Part shown: in pieces, positions 46,591-55,360 of the stretch
Numbering within the stretch: the first letter of the stretch is position 1
Layout of the letters: each line of letters begins with the position of its first letter
From: JANOBD01 sp031411495
GTDB lineage: Bacteria > Planctomycetota > Phycisphaerae > Tepidisphaerales > Tepidisphaeraceae
Length of the DNA stretch: 64,000 bases
Direction: 5' to 3'
NCBI GenBank assembly: GCA_031411495.1
Contig: JANOBD010000100.1
Coordinates: 150,247 to 214,246 of the forward strand
Notes under the pieces: model-generated
Seen by the model: only the letters and a program-made list of their open reading frames with translations
Told to the model about the DNA's origin: nothing
Database searches by the model: none
Position numbers and translations under genes: made by a program

Positions 46591-47475
46591 TTAGGCGCGG
46601 CGGCGGCGGATGAGCATGCCCAGGCCGGCGACCGCGGTGAGCGAGGTCGGTTCCGGGACCAGGTTGCCTTCGAGGTGAAGGACGAAGTTGGCGCGGGTGG
46701 GGGCGGCGAAGCTGCGGGCTTCGTTGCCGATGATGGTCTGGTTGCCATCGGCGTCGCGCCAGTAAACGGCGTCGGCCTGGGTGCCGCCGAAGACGGGGGC
46801 AGTCGGGCCGGCAGTGTCATAAGACGATCCGACGTTCACGCCGCTCGAGTCGAAAAGGAACGTCACTCCGTTGGAGGTAACGTTGGTCGAGGTTCCGGCA
46901 TTCAGGAAGCTGACGACGAAGAAGCCGTCGATGAAGCCGTTGCTGTTGCCCGAGCCGCTCGGGAAATCGTTGTTCGCGGGGTTATCGGTCAGCGTGACGC
47001 CGCCGCCGGAGAGGCCGGTGAGGTCGATCGGGGCGGTAATGAAGGCGCCCGCGGTCTGGCCGGTGAAGTTGAGCGTGAAGCTGGCCCGTGGGTTGAGGAA
47101 CTGCGCGCCGGTAGTGGCGGCGTAGTCGATGTCATCGAAGAAGGTGACTTTGGCGTCGAAGGCGGCCGGGCCACCGGTGGCGACCGAGTAGCCGAACTGC
47201 ATCGAGGTCAGCAGGGCGCTGTGCTGCGACGGTGAACCGACGATAATGAACTCATCGCCGCCGGTGGTGCGCGGGGTCGAAGTCGTCGTCAGGACGCCTT
47301 CGCTGGCACCGGGCGTGTTGTCATAAAGGACGGTGGCTTCGCCCTGGTTGACCGAGCCGAGCGGGATTCCGCCGGAAACGGCGAGTTCCTTCGTGCTGCC
47401 GGTGCCGAAACCGTTTCCTGCCATCGCAAACGAACCCGTCGCAAGGACGGCCGCAATCAAAGTAATTTTCTGCAT
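46591..47475 (-). CDS. PEP-CTERM protein of unknown function
   Basis: 294 residues from the ATG at 47475, with GGGAGAG before it. Signal peptide 'ITLIAAVLATGSFAMAGNG'; a beta-rich body with Gly/Thr/Asn-rich segments and many aromatic strands; C terminus 'VPEPTSLTAVAGLGMLIRRRRA', a PEP-CTERM sorting tail (PEP motif, hydrophobic stretch, Arg cluster). It is presumably exported, clipped and retained at the envelope. No catalytic motif. Confidence 0.85.
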   Translation of the reverse strand: MQKITLIAAVLATGSFAMAGNGFGTGSTKELAVSGGIPLGSVNQGEATVLYDNTPGASEGVLTTTSTPRTTGGDEFIIVGSPSQHSALLTSMQFGYSVATGGPAAFDAKVTFFDDIDYAATTGAQFLNPRASFTLNFTGQTAGAFITAPIDLTGLSGGGVTLTDNPANNDFPSGSGNSNGFIDGFFVVSFLNAGTSTNVTSNGVTFLFDSSGVNVGSSYDTAGPTAPVFGGTQADAVYWRDADGNQTIIGNEARSFAAPTRANFVLHLEGNLVPEPTSLTAVAGLGMLIRRRRA

Positions 47476-47814
47476 ATCTCTCCCGTTAAAAGGGCCCACG
47501 AATTGGCGGACCACCTGAGTCCAATCACTTACGAGTTCACGACGCTCTTAACTTATCGTGCGCAGCCCTTGATGCAAGAAAGAAATTGTCGATTCGGGGG
47601 CGATCCATCACAGGGCGCAATCCGCTACAGTTTTGTGTGTAGAGAGGCGTACCCGGTTAATTCTCACTGTAATCACCGGTTTTTAGCCGGAATGGTCTAT
47701 TTCTTCCCCGAAAAACGATCTCGACGCCCCAAATTATTTTGTCATTAATGTGAGGGTGGGGCGGCTTCGCGGCCTTCAACGACCAAACAGGTTCTGCCGA
47801 TTACAATCGCTGGT
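47476..47814. other. Intergenic region, divergent promoters expected
   Basis: About 340 bases, A+T-richer than surrounding DNA, between the divergent PEP-CTERM and tilS genes. No protein-like frame. No -10/-35 pair stands out. Confidence 0.5.
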
Positions 47815-48729
47815 ATGGAAGGGTCGATTCTTCAGCGGTCGCTCGCCGACCTTTCGGCCGGCACTTGGGTCGTTGGCGTGTCGGGCGGCGCGGATAGTGT
47901 CGCCCTTCTCGTCGCCCTTCGCCGGCTGCGCCCGGACATTCGGCCGACCGTCGCACACCTCGACCACGAGTTCCGCGGGAATGACAGCCGCGAAGATGCC
48001 GAGTTCGTCAGTCGACTCTGTCAATCGTTCGACATCCCGTGCGTCATCCGTCGCCTCGGCGAATTGAGCCCAACCTCGCCGAACAATCTCGAGGCGAGCT
48101 TCCGCGCCGCCCGGCACGCGCTGTTTGAAGACGTCGTCCAGCAGGCCGGCGGGCAGGGCGTACTGCTAGCGCATCATGCCGGCGACCGCGCCGAGACCGT
48201 GTTGATGCGGCTCCTGCGCGGCAGCGACGCCGTCGCCCTCGACGGGCTTCGCGCCGACACCGTCATCAACGGCCTGCGCATCGTCAGGCCCTTTCTTTCG
48301 CTGAAACGCATGCAACTCGAAGCGTACCTGCTCGAGCAGGGCCAACCCTGGCGGGAGGATGCCTCGAACGAGTCGGACGCATTTGCCCGCAACCGAACGC
48401 GTAAGTGGCTCGCCGATCACCCGAATTTTGCGACGCGGCTGCTTCACCTCGCCGACGCCGCTGCGCAGTGGCGGAAATGGGTTCACTCCCACGCGCCGGC
48501 CTGGGGCGACGCCATTGCCGCCGCACAGTTGGCGGACCTGCCCGACCCCGTCGCCCGGCACGCGATTCGAGCCTGGCTGTTGGACCGGGATGTGCCGGCC
48601 GACGAGGTGCCGCCTTCACAGATCGATGCGATTCTTGCCATGGCGCGCGACCGCGCTGCGCCGGGATCGGTCAACCTCCCCCAGGGGAGAACCGTCCGCC
48701 GGCATCGCGCGGAGATCGTTCTGAACTGA
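47815..48729 (+). CDS. tilS: tRNA(Ile)-lysidine synthetase
   Basis: 304 residues. PP-loop 'VVGVSGGADSVALLVALRRL' (SGGADS at residues 23-28), then 'VAHLDHEFRGNDSREDAEFV' and 'LLAHHAGDRAETVLMRLLRGS', the TilS-type H-H-x-x-D-R-x-E-T motif. It modifies C34 of tRNA-Ile(CAU) to lysidine using ATP. It is a short form: the C-terminal substrate-binding domains of E. coli TilS (432 residues) are mostly absent, as in some other bacteria. Confidence 0.9.
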   Translation: MEGSILQRSLADLSAGTWVVGVSGGADSVALLVALRRLRPDIRPTVAHLDHEFRGNDSREDAEFVSRLCQSFDIPCVIRRLGELSPTSPNNLEASFRAARHALFEDVVQQAGGQGVLLAHHAGDRAETVLMRLLRGSDAVALDGLRADTVINGLRIVRPFLSLKRMQLEAYLLEQGQPWREDASNESDAFARNRTRKWLADHPNFATRLLHLADAAAQWRKWVHSHAPAWGDAIAAAQLADLPDPVARHAIRAWLLDRDVPADEVPPSQIDAILAMARDRAAPGSVNLPQGRTVRRHRAEIVLN

Positions 48730-48749
48730 ACCCGATGCCGCTTCGCGGG

Positions 48750-50393
48750 TCAATGCGCCGGCTGCGTCGCCGCGCGGCGTTCTTCGAGCGTCTGCCGATA
48801 TGCGGCCGCCTTGCCGGCGGGATTGAGCGATTCGGCGCGGTTGATCAGCGCCTCGGCCGAGCCGAAGTCGCCGCGTTCCATCTTCACCATCGCCAGTCGT
48901 AGGATCGCATCATCGTTGTCCGGCTTGATCGCGAGCGCGCGGTTCGCCCATGTTTCTGCCTGGTCGAGATCCCCGCGATCCAGGTATTCCTGCATCGCAA
49001 GCTGCGTCGCCTTGAGCGATCGCGGCTCGACATTCGCCGAATAGACATAGAAGCCGAGCTTGTCGTTCCATCGCATCGCGTACGTGACCGAACGGATGCC
49101 CAGCGCGACCGCCAGCAGCGCCAGTACAACGCACAATACCTTCCGCGGCAGCGCCGACATCCACCGCGCGACGAGCATCACAAAGAACACGGAGGGGAGA
49201 TACATCAGCCGCTCGGCCATGTTCACGCCGATGATCGTGACGAGGTTCCCCAGCAGGCCGTAGATGAGCGCGAAACCGAGCAGGCAGATGAGCGAGAAGC
49301 GATCGCGTTGCCTGAGTGCGATCGCGAAGAGTGCGAGCCAGAGAACGATCGCGCCCAGACCGAGATAGAAGTACGGATCGTGCGGTTCATACTTGCCCGG
49401 CACGATCAGCCCGCCGTAGTCGAGCCGCAGCGTGACCGGCGCGACGAGCAGTTGCAGATATCGCCCGGCGATGGTGATCGGCACGAGCAGGCGGTCGGTG
49501 TACGTCGCGTCCGGTGCAGAAAGGGGTTGGATCCACGGGTCGAGAAAGTTCTTGTCCCACCAGAACTTCAGGATCGATTCGCGGTACGAGACATAGCCGG
49601 CAAGCGTGACGGCGAGGAGGACGAAGAGAATCGCGCCCAGCGACGTCTTTTGATGGCCGACGGCATTGTCGATCGCGGGCAGGGGCGAGGCTTGCCTCGC
49701 CCGGGAACTGCCGGTTGCGGCGACTTCGCCACTTGGCGGCAGTCCGGTCGACGCAAGCGTCGCCCCTACGATATGCCTCTGTCCCCATGCCATCACGCCG
49801 AGCAGCAATGGCACGAGCATCCCCTGCTCTTTGCTCAGCAACGCGAGGACGAAGCAGGCATAAATGCCGGCCACACGTGCTCGTGTCAGTGGCGAGAGAA
49901 ACAGCAGCATCGCCCCGACGACGCCGATCGCGCACATCAGCTCGGCCCGGCCGACGACGTTCGCGACCGCCTCGACATGAATCGGATGCACGGCGAAAAG
50001 GATGCCGGCGATCAGTCCGATGGCGCGCGATCGATTCGCCTCGATTTCGCATCGTCTCGCGAGTTTCATCGCGAACATCGCGACGAGCGCGCTCGTGGCC
50101 GCGTGGAGCATCCAGTTCACGAGGTGGAACGGCAGCGGCCGCGGGCCGTGCAGCCAGTACTGGATCGCATAACTCATCGACACCAGCGGGCGGTAGAGGT
50201 TGTCTACGCCGAAGTTGTAACTGTCGGTCCAGTACTGGCCCCAAAGATTCGGATGGGCGATGCGCCGATCGGTTTCGACGATCGCAACGTCGTCGTAGAT
50301 GAAGACGCCGTTGAGGGTGATTGCGAATAGCGCAAGCGCGAGGAGCGCGCTCACGATGGCCGGATTGGCGAGGCGTCGGAGGAGTGGAACCAC
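48750..50393 (-). CDS. TMTC-like membrane glycosyltransferase with C-terminal TPRs and in-frame repeat
   Basis: About 547 residues if starting at GTG 50393 (upstream codons to a TTG at 50438 translate an inverted-repeat arm). 'GVFIYDDVAIVETDRRI' and 'DNLYRPLVSMSYAIQYWLHG' after helix 1, ten hydrophobic helices and 'DRLLVPITIAGRYLQLLVAPVTLRLDYG' (DUF1736-like) match TMTC-type O-mannosyltransferases. The last ~100 residues are TPR units ('GDLDQAETWANRALAIKPDNDDAILRLAMVKMERGDFGSAEALINRAESLNP'). A 29-residue segment encoded by a palindrome (49681-49767) lies in a hydrophilic loop. Confidence 0.82.
   Translation of the reverse strand: MVPLLRRLANPAIVSALLALALFAITLNGVFIYDDVAIVETDRRIAHPNLWGQYWTDSYNFGVDNLYRPLVSMSYAIQYWLHGPRPLPFHLVNWMLHAATSALVAMFAMKLARRCEIEANRSRAIGLIAGILFAVHPIHVEAVANVVGRAELMCAIGVVGAMLLFLSPLTRARVAGIYACFVLALLSKEQGMLVPLLLGVMAWGQRHIVGATLASTGLPPSGEVAATGSSRARQASPLPAIDNAVGHQKTSLGAILFVLLAVTLAGYVSYRESILKFWWDKNFLDPWIQPLSAPDATYTDRLLVPITIAGRYLQLLVAPVTLRLDYGGLIVPGKYEPHDPYFYLGLGAIVLWLALFAIALRQRDRFSLICLLGFALIYGLLGNLVTIIGVNMAERLMYLPSVFFVMLVARWMSALPRKVLCVVLALLAVALGIRSVTYAMRWNDKLGFYVYSANVEPRSLKATQLAMQEYLDRGDLDQAETWANRALAIKPDNDDAILRLAMVKMERGDFGSAEALINRAESLNPAGKAAAYRQTLEERRAATQPAH
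49681..49767. repeat. Paired REP-like palindrome inside TMTC gene (loop GCAAGC)
   Basis: 87 bases, exactly 29 codons. Perfect outer arms AGGGGCGA/TCGCCCCT (49681-49688 with 49760-49767). The left hairpin reads on the minus strand GGGCGAG, GCAAGC, CTCGCCC; the right on the plus strand CGAC, GCAAGC, GTCG, followed by CCCCTAC. It is translated as a loop ('GLPPSGEVAATGSSRARQAS'). Confidence 0.85.
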
Positions 50394-50642
50394 AGATGAA
50401 CAAGATAAACACAGATGAAGCCGAATGACGAATATCAAAACGTGTCACCCTGAGCGTAGCCTTCGAGGACTCAGTCCAGGCTCGCGAAGGGTCTTGCACC
50501 GTGGGCCAGGTGCGGGTGATGAATCGCGAGCGGCGCGACCTCACCGCTAGATGCTGCGCGAGTACGCTCAGCATGACGGCACTCAGGCTTCGGGCTTCCG
50601 ATGTCTGGACCTCTGATCTGCGTTCATCTTGTTCATCTGTGG
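50390..50642. repeat. Nested inverted repeats in the purH/TMTC divergent region
   Basis: Perfect 17-bp outer arms (50390-50406 with 50626-50642, CCACAGATGAACAAGAT). Inside is a second inverted repeat, GTCACCCTGAGCGTA (50444-50458) with TACGCTCAGCATGAC (50563-50577), with two mismatches. The inner one is related to that at 27434-27548. The left outer arm spans the likely start codon of the TMTC gene. Confidence 0.8.
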
Positions 50643-50667
50643 TTTCAAATCCGCTATCTTCGCCCCA

Positions 50668-52311
50668 ATGAGCGACCTCGTTCCCGTCAAGCGTGCCTTG
50701 ATTTCCGTTTCCGACAAGACCGGCCTCGTGCCGTTCGCGACGGCACTCGTCAACGAGTTTGGCGTCGAACTCATCAGCACCGGCGGCACCGCCAAGGCGC
50801 TGCGCGATGCGGGATTGCCCGTGAAAGACGTCAGCGAGGTCACCGGCTTCCCCGAGATGATGGATGGCCGGGTCAAGACGCTCCATCCGCTCATCCACGG
50901 CGGCTTGCTCGGCCTGCGCGATGAGCCTTCGCATGTAGAGGCGATGCAGAAGCACAACATCCAGCCGATCGATCTCGTCATCATCAACCTCTACCCGTTC
51001 CAGCAGACGATCGCGAAGCCGGATGTCACGTTCGACGAAGCGATTGAAAACATCGACATCGGCGGCCCGAGCATGATCCGCTCGGCGGCGAAGAACCATC
51101 GATTCGTCCTCGTCTGCACGTCGGCCGATCGGTACGAGAAAGTGCTGGGCGATCTTCGCGAGCACAAGGGATCGAGTTGCGGGAAGCATCGGCTCAAATT
51201 GGCGCAACGCGCTTTCGCACACACGAGCGAGTACGACGGGACGATCAACGCATACCTGAAGAAACAACTCGACCAGGCCATTCCTCACGCTGCGGCGCAG
51301 CGCAGCGTAGCTGATCTCCGCGCGGAACTCCCCGAGCGAATCGATCTGTCGATGACTCGTGTGCAGACGCTCCGTTACGGAGAAAACCCGCACCAGCCTG
51401 CAGGACTCTATGCGTCGGGAAGCGCGTCCCGTCTCTCACTCGCAGACGCCAAACAGCATCACGGCAAAGAGCTCAGCTATATCAACCTGCTCGACGCGGA
51501 TGCCGCGCTCGCATGCGTGAAGGATTTTGACGGCCCTGCCGCGTGCATCGTGAAACATGCGACGCCATGCGGCGTGGCACGCGCACAGGACATCGCATCA
51601 GCATTCGTAAATGCATACGACTCCGACCCGCTCGCCGCGTTCGGCGGGATTGTTGCGGTGAATCGGCCGATCGATCTGGCGACGGCGCAGAAGATTGTCG
51701 AAGGGCAGAAATTCCTTGAAGTCATTGTCGCGCCTGACTACGCGGGGGATGCACTGGCGTTGCTCAAGGGGCGATGGAAGAACGTGAGGCTGCTCGAAGT
51801 AAGTAGCATGGGCGTCTCGCCCATGCCCGGGCATGAGCGGGACGCTCATGATACAAGGCTCTCGATTCGCTCGATCGATGGCGGCTTCCTCGTTCAGGAA
51901 TCCGACACCGTCGGCATCGTCGAATCCGAATGGAAAGTCGTCAGCAATCGCCAGCCGACCGCACAGGAACTCGCCGACCTCAAGTTCGCCTGGCTCGCGT
52001 GCAAACACGTGAAGTCCAACGCGATCGTCCTGGCGAAGAACGGCGCCACGGTCGGCATTGGCGGCGGGCAGGTCGACCGCGTCGGCGCGGCCCGCATCGC
52101 GATCGAAAAAGCCGGAGAGCGCGCGAAAGGCGCCGTCGCCGCGAGCGATGCGTTCTTCCCGTTCCCGGACGGTCCCGAGCTGCTGCTCAAAGCCGGCGTG
52201 ACGGCGATCGTCCAGCCGGGCGGTTCGCAGCGCGATCAACTCACGATCGACGCGGTGAATGCCGCCGGCGCGGCGATGGTGTTCACAGGCCGACGGCACT
52301 TCAGGCACTGA
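50668..52311 (+). CDS. purH: Bifunctional AICAR transformylase / IMP cyclohydrolase with in-frame repeat
   Basis: 547 residues from the ATG at 50668. N-terminal MGS-like IMP cyclohydrolase ('RALISVSDKTGLVPFATALV', 'GVELISTGGTAKALRDAGL', 'MMDGRVKTLHPLIHGGLLG') and C-terminal AICARFT domain ('RYGENPHQPAGLY', 'AACIVKHATPCGVA', 'VLAKNGATVGIGGGQVDRVGAARIA', 'SDAFFPFPDGPE'). It performs the last two steps of IMP synthesis. Between 'VRLLEV' and 'SIRSIDGGFLV' there is an extra segment 'SSMGVSPMPGHERDAHDT' encoded by a palindrome (51803-51854), at a place where the family has a short loop. Confidence 0.94.
   Translation: MSDLVPVKRALISVSDKTGLVPFATALVNEFGVELISTGGTAKALRDAGLPVKDVSEVTGFPEMMDGRVKTLHPLIHGGLLGLRDEPSHVEAMQKHNIQPIDLVIINLYPFQQTIAKPDVTFDEAIENIDIGGPSMIRSAAKNHRFVLVCTSADRYEKVLGDLREHKGSSCGKHRLKLAQRAFAHTSEYDGTINAYLKKQLDQAIPHAAAQRSVADLRAELPERIDLSMTRVQTLRYGENPHQPAGLYASGSASRLSLADAKQHHGKELSYINLLDADAALACVKDFDGPAACIVKHATPCGVARAQDIASAFVNAYDSDPLAAFGGIVAVNRPIDLATAQKIVEGQKFLEVIVAPDYAGDALALLKGRWKNVRLLEVSSMGVSPMPGHERDAHDTRLSIRSIDGGFLVQESDTVGIVESEWKVVSNRQPTAQELADLKFAWLACKHVKSNAIVLAKNGATVGIGGGQVDRVGAARIAIEKAGERAKGAVAASDAFFPFPDGPELLLKAGVTAIVQPGGSQRDQLTIDAVNAAGAAMVFTGRRHFRH
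51803..51854. repeat. Paired REP-like palindrome inside purH (loop GRGAC family)
   Basis: 24-base arms (51803-51826 with 51831-51854) complementary at 20 positions; each arm is a hairpin (51807-51825, loop GAGAC on the minus strand; 51832-51850, loop GGGAC). Two of the four differences form a compensatory pair in the hairpin stems. The second hairpin is identical to the one at 42674-42692. Confidence 0.85.
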
Positions 52312-52321
52312 CGCCATCGAG

Positions 52322-52430
52322 AATGACCAAGGACCAATGACCAACAAATGCCCAATGTCCAAACGCCAACGGAAGTGTCCGGTTGGATTTTGGTCTTTGA
52401 TACTTTGTTGGTCATTTGGACTTGGTCATT
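52322..52430. repeat. Intergenic inverted repeat (AATGACCAAG / AATGACCAACAAA)
   Basis: Perfect 10-bp outer arms (52322-52331 with 52421-52430) and a second perfect 13-bp pair inside (52336-52348 with 52404-52416). It lies just after the purH stop. TTGGTCATTG also occurs twice near 16059-16097. Confidence 0.8.
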
Positions 52431-52590
52431 GATCCCATCGATCCTCATGCACATTCCATACCGCACCCCGCGACCTGCTCGCTTTTTCGTGGTATAGTCT
52501 TTGCTCATCGGGAATGCCGGTTACGGCCTGCCATTTCCGGTTGTGGGTTAAGTCTCGAATTGATCGAAACTAAGGAGCCGAAGCACCTCG

Positions 52591-54096
52591 ATGGAGTTCA
52601 GCCAGTCCATGTCCATGCGGATGGGTCAGAATCAGATTCTGACGCCGCGGATGATCCAATCCATGGAGATCCTCCAGATGCCTGTCATGGCTCTGGAAGA
52701 ACGCATCGACCAGGAGATGCAGGCCAACCCCGTCCTGGAAATGAACCTCAAGGGCGACGGCCGGAAGGAAGCCGTCGACGAGTTCGCCGGCGGCGGCACC
52801 GAGAACGGCACCCTTTCCATCGACCCCAATTCCGCCGACGCCAAGGATTTTCAGCGCCTCGAAAAGCTCGCCGACTATCTCGAAAACGAAGAGTTCGCCA
52901 CCAACGACGGCAGCCGCTATCGAGGCCGCGTCCCGCAGGACGGCGAGCGCGACGGCAAGATGGACGCGCTGGCCAACAGCGCCGCCCGCGGCACCTCCAT
53001 CAGCGAGCACCTGCTCGACCAGTGGGGCCTGCTCACGATGTCGAGCGAGCTCGATAAGGTCGGCCGGCATCTCATCAACTACATCGACGCCGACGGCTAC
53101 CTCCGCACGCCGTTCGAACAACTGATCACCGAAGCGCCGTTCGAACTCACCTCCAAATCCATCGGCCACGCGCTCTCGCTCATCCAGACGCTCGAACCGA
53201 CCGGCGTCGGCGCGCGCAACCTCGGCGAGTGTCTTCGCCTGCAGCTCGACGCGCTCGAAGAGGACGAAGAGCTGGCCGAAGGGCACGACTTTGACCTGGA
53301 GCGGGCGCTCGTCACCCATCACCTCGATGATCTGGCGCAGAACCGATATCCGCAGATCGCCAAGCGGCTGGATGTTTCGATCGATGAGGTCAAAGCCGCC
53401 GTACGGCGTCTCGCGCGGCTGAGCGCGCACCCGGGGCGACAATTCTCGCCGGATGATGCGCCGCCCATCACGCCCGATGCGACGGTCTATTTCGACGAAG
53501 ACACGATGCGCTACGAGATCAAGATGCGCAACGACCCCTCCGACAATCTCTACATCCGCAAGAAGTACCGGATGATGCTGCAGAACAAAGCCGCCTTCGA
53601 CAAGTCGACGCGCGACTTCGTCGCCGACAAAGTCCGCAACGCCCGCTGGCTGATGGACGCGATCGCGCAGCGCAAGTCGACGATCGCCCGCGTGATCCGT
53701 GTCGTGGTGGATGCGCAGCAGGAGTTTTTTGAAAAAGGTCCGGAGTTTCTCAAGCCGCTGCCGATGATCGGCGTGGCGGATCAGCTGGGCATTCACGTCG
53801 CGACGGTCAGCCGCGCGGTGAGCGAGAAGTGGATCGAGACGCCCGTCGGCATCTTCCCGCTGCGCCGGTTCTTCAGCATGGGCACGACCGATTCCAGCGG
53901 CAACGAAATGAGCTGGGACGCGGTGAAGGAGAAGATCCGCAAGATCGTCGACGAGGAAGACAAGAGCAACCCGCTCAACGACGACGAAATCGTCGAGAAG
54001 ATCACCGCCCAGGGCATCGAGCTGGCGCGCCGGACGGTCGCGAAATACCGCAAGATCCTCAACATCCCGACGGCGCGGCAGCGGAAGCAGTTCTAG
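52591..54096 (+). CDS. rpoN: RNA polymerase sigma-54 factor
   Basis: 501 residues; AAGGAG lies 13 bases before the ATG. N-terminal activator-interaction region 'MRMGQNQILTPRMIQSMEILQMPVMALEERIDQEMQANPVLE' (region I), an acidic region II, core-binding domain ('LEPTGVGARNLGECLRLQL'), HTH ('MIGVADQLGIHVATVSRAVSEKWIETPVGIFPLRRFFS') and C-terminal RpoN box 'ARRTVAKYRK' (about 479-488). It directs transcription from -24/-12 promoters with AAA+ activators. It stands alone: the common neighbours (lptB, hpf, ptsN) are absent here. Confidence 0.95.
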   Translation: MEFSQSMSMRMGQNQILTPRMIQSMEILQMPVMALEERIDQEMQANPVLEMNLKGDGRKEAVDEFAGGGTENGTLSIDPNSADAKDFQRLEKLADYLENEEFATNDGSRYRGRVPQDGERDGKMDALANSAARGTSISEHLLDQWGLLTMSSELDKVGRHLINYIDADGYLRTPFEQLITEAPFELTSKSIGHALSLIQTLEPTGVGARNLGECLRLQLDALEEDEELAEGHDFDLERALVTHHLDDLAQNRYPQIAKRLDVSIDEVKAAVRRLARLSAHPGRQFSPDDAPPITPDATVYFDEDTMRYEIKMRNDPSDNLYIRKKYRMMLQNKAAFDKSTRDFVADKVRNARWLMDAIAQRKSTIARVIRVVVDAQQEFFEKGPEFLKPLPMIGVADQLGIHVATVSRAVSEKWIETPVGIFPLRRFFSMGTTDSSGNEMSWDAVKEKIRKIVDEEDKSNPLNDDEIVEKITAQGIELARRTVAKYRKILNIPTARQRKQF

Positions 54097-54202
54097 TTGA
54101 GATCCGTCCGTTGCCGAATTGATTCCTGACTGGTGCTTGACTAGCTATTCGTCAGACCGTGGCTGTTCACGCGCGGCGATCGACCTGATCTCGATTTCTA
54201 GA

Positions 54203-54649
54203 CTATTCCTTCACAGCCGTCGGGTCTGAATCGGCCGCCTGCATCATGTCGTAGACCATCGACGCGTCGCTGAAGCTTTCGAAGTAGGTGATTTTGGCGT
54301 CGCGGCTCATCAGCAGGAAAGCGGCCGGCACGCTCCAGCGGTTTTCGGGGGTGAGTTTGCCGTCGGGCGCGTAGGTTCCCTCGCTGTAGCCGAAGATCGC
54401 GACGGCTTCGTTGTCGGCGACCACGCGGCCGATGCGGATCTTGAAGTCGGGATGTTTCTTGAACTGCGCCGTCCACTCGTCGCGCATGAAGCTGCTGCCG
54501 TGGAAGTGGTCGCCGCTGGAGTTGACGAACTCGTAGTCCGGCGAGAGCGAATTGATGATGCCGTTGACGTCGTGAGCATTAATTCGATCAATAAACGCCA
54601 GGGCAGCCTCTTTCTGGCGCGCGATGGCGTTGCTGTATGAGTCGGGCAT
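54203..54649 (-). CDS. NTF2-like (SnoaL-type) protein
   Basis: 148 residues from the ATG at 54649. A small alpha+beta cone fold is indicated by 'AIARQKEAALAFIDRINAHDVNGIINSLSPDYEFVNSSGDHFHGSSFMRDEWTAQFKKHPDFKIRIGRVVADNEAVAIFGYSEGTY', typical of nuclear-transport-factor-2-like and polyketide-cyclase-like proteins. The ligand or reaction is unknown. It converges on rpoN. Confidence 0.8.
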   Translation of the reverse strand: MPDSYSNAIARQKEAALAFIDRINAHDVNGIINSLSPDYEFVNSSGDHFHGSSFMRDEWTAQFKKHPDFKIRIGRVVADNEAVAIFGYSEGTYAPDGKLTPENRWSVPAAFLLMSRDAKITYFESFSDASMVYDMMQAADSDPTAVKE

Positions 54650-55360
54650 TCGATTCTCCGTCTGGCGCAGTCCGCCCACCCGTCCGGCGCAGCGGCGAGT
54701 ATCGCCTTCCGCTGCCTGCAACACAACGGAAATTGCCGACGCGCGACGAATGCGATTTCGGGTTTCATTCACCGCGAATGGAGCGGCTCGGCGATCGTCT
54801 GCCGAGATGCGAACCGGGTGCTTCCCACCCGCAGGCAATTCGAGATCCGTTTCCCTTCCTGAAAGCGCCTCCACACCTCCGTCTCCGATCGATCCGGATC
54901 GAAAGGCGATTCTTCCGATCTCCCGCGTCGTCTGCGGAGAACGGGCAATCAGTCGTCCCCTTCTTGCCGGGAACCAGGCACCCAGAGTCCTCGATCCTCC
55001 GCCACAACTTCGGAACCTTTCGGAGCTTGTGTCGCAGGAAAATGATATTGACCACTCCGCGAACCTGCTCCGCCTTCGGCGATCTGGCTTACACCTGAAG
55101 GTGCGGGTGACCTCCGTTCAAGCGCTAATTGCGGCCAATTTGCGACATCCAAGCCTGTCTTCGGCCACCGGCCGCCCTGCCGATGGGTGTCGGGGAATCG
55201 CGGTCCGGCACCCGACCTAAGGGATGACCGGTAAGAATCCTGAAATGAAAACGCGCCGGCCGGCGTTTGCATCTTGATGGGCCACTGTAAATTGAGAACC
55301 TTGCCCGGCCTGCGATCCTCTACGTTGAAAAGCCCGTTGAAACCCGAGAGAACCTACCCC
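54650..55360. other. Long intergenic region upstream of the PPC/RTX gene
   Basis: About 710 bases. Open frames here have no protein motif. A palindrome AAACG-CGCCGGC-CGGCGTTT lies near 55248-55268. The stretch probably carries promoters of the NTF2-like gene (left) and the RTX gene (right); none could be assigned. Confidence 0.5.

Noticed and set aside
49387..51393. A 668-codon minus strand frame across the TMTC/purH junction.
   Set aside because: Overlaps two well-supported genes in other frames and has no motif.
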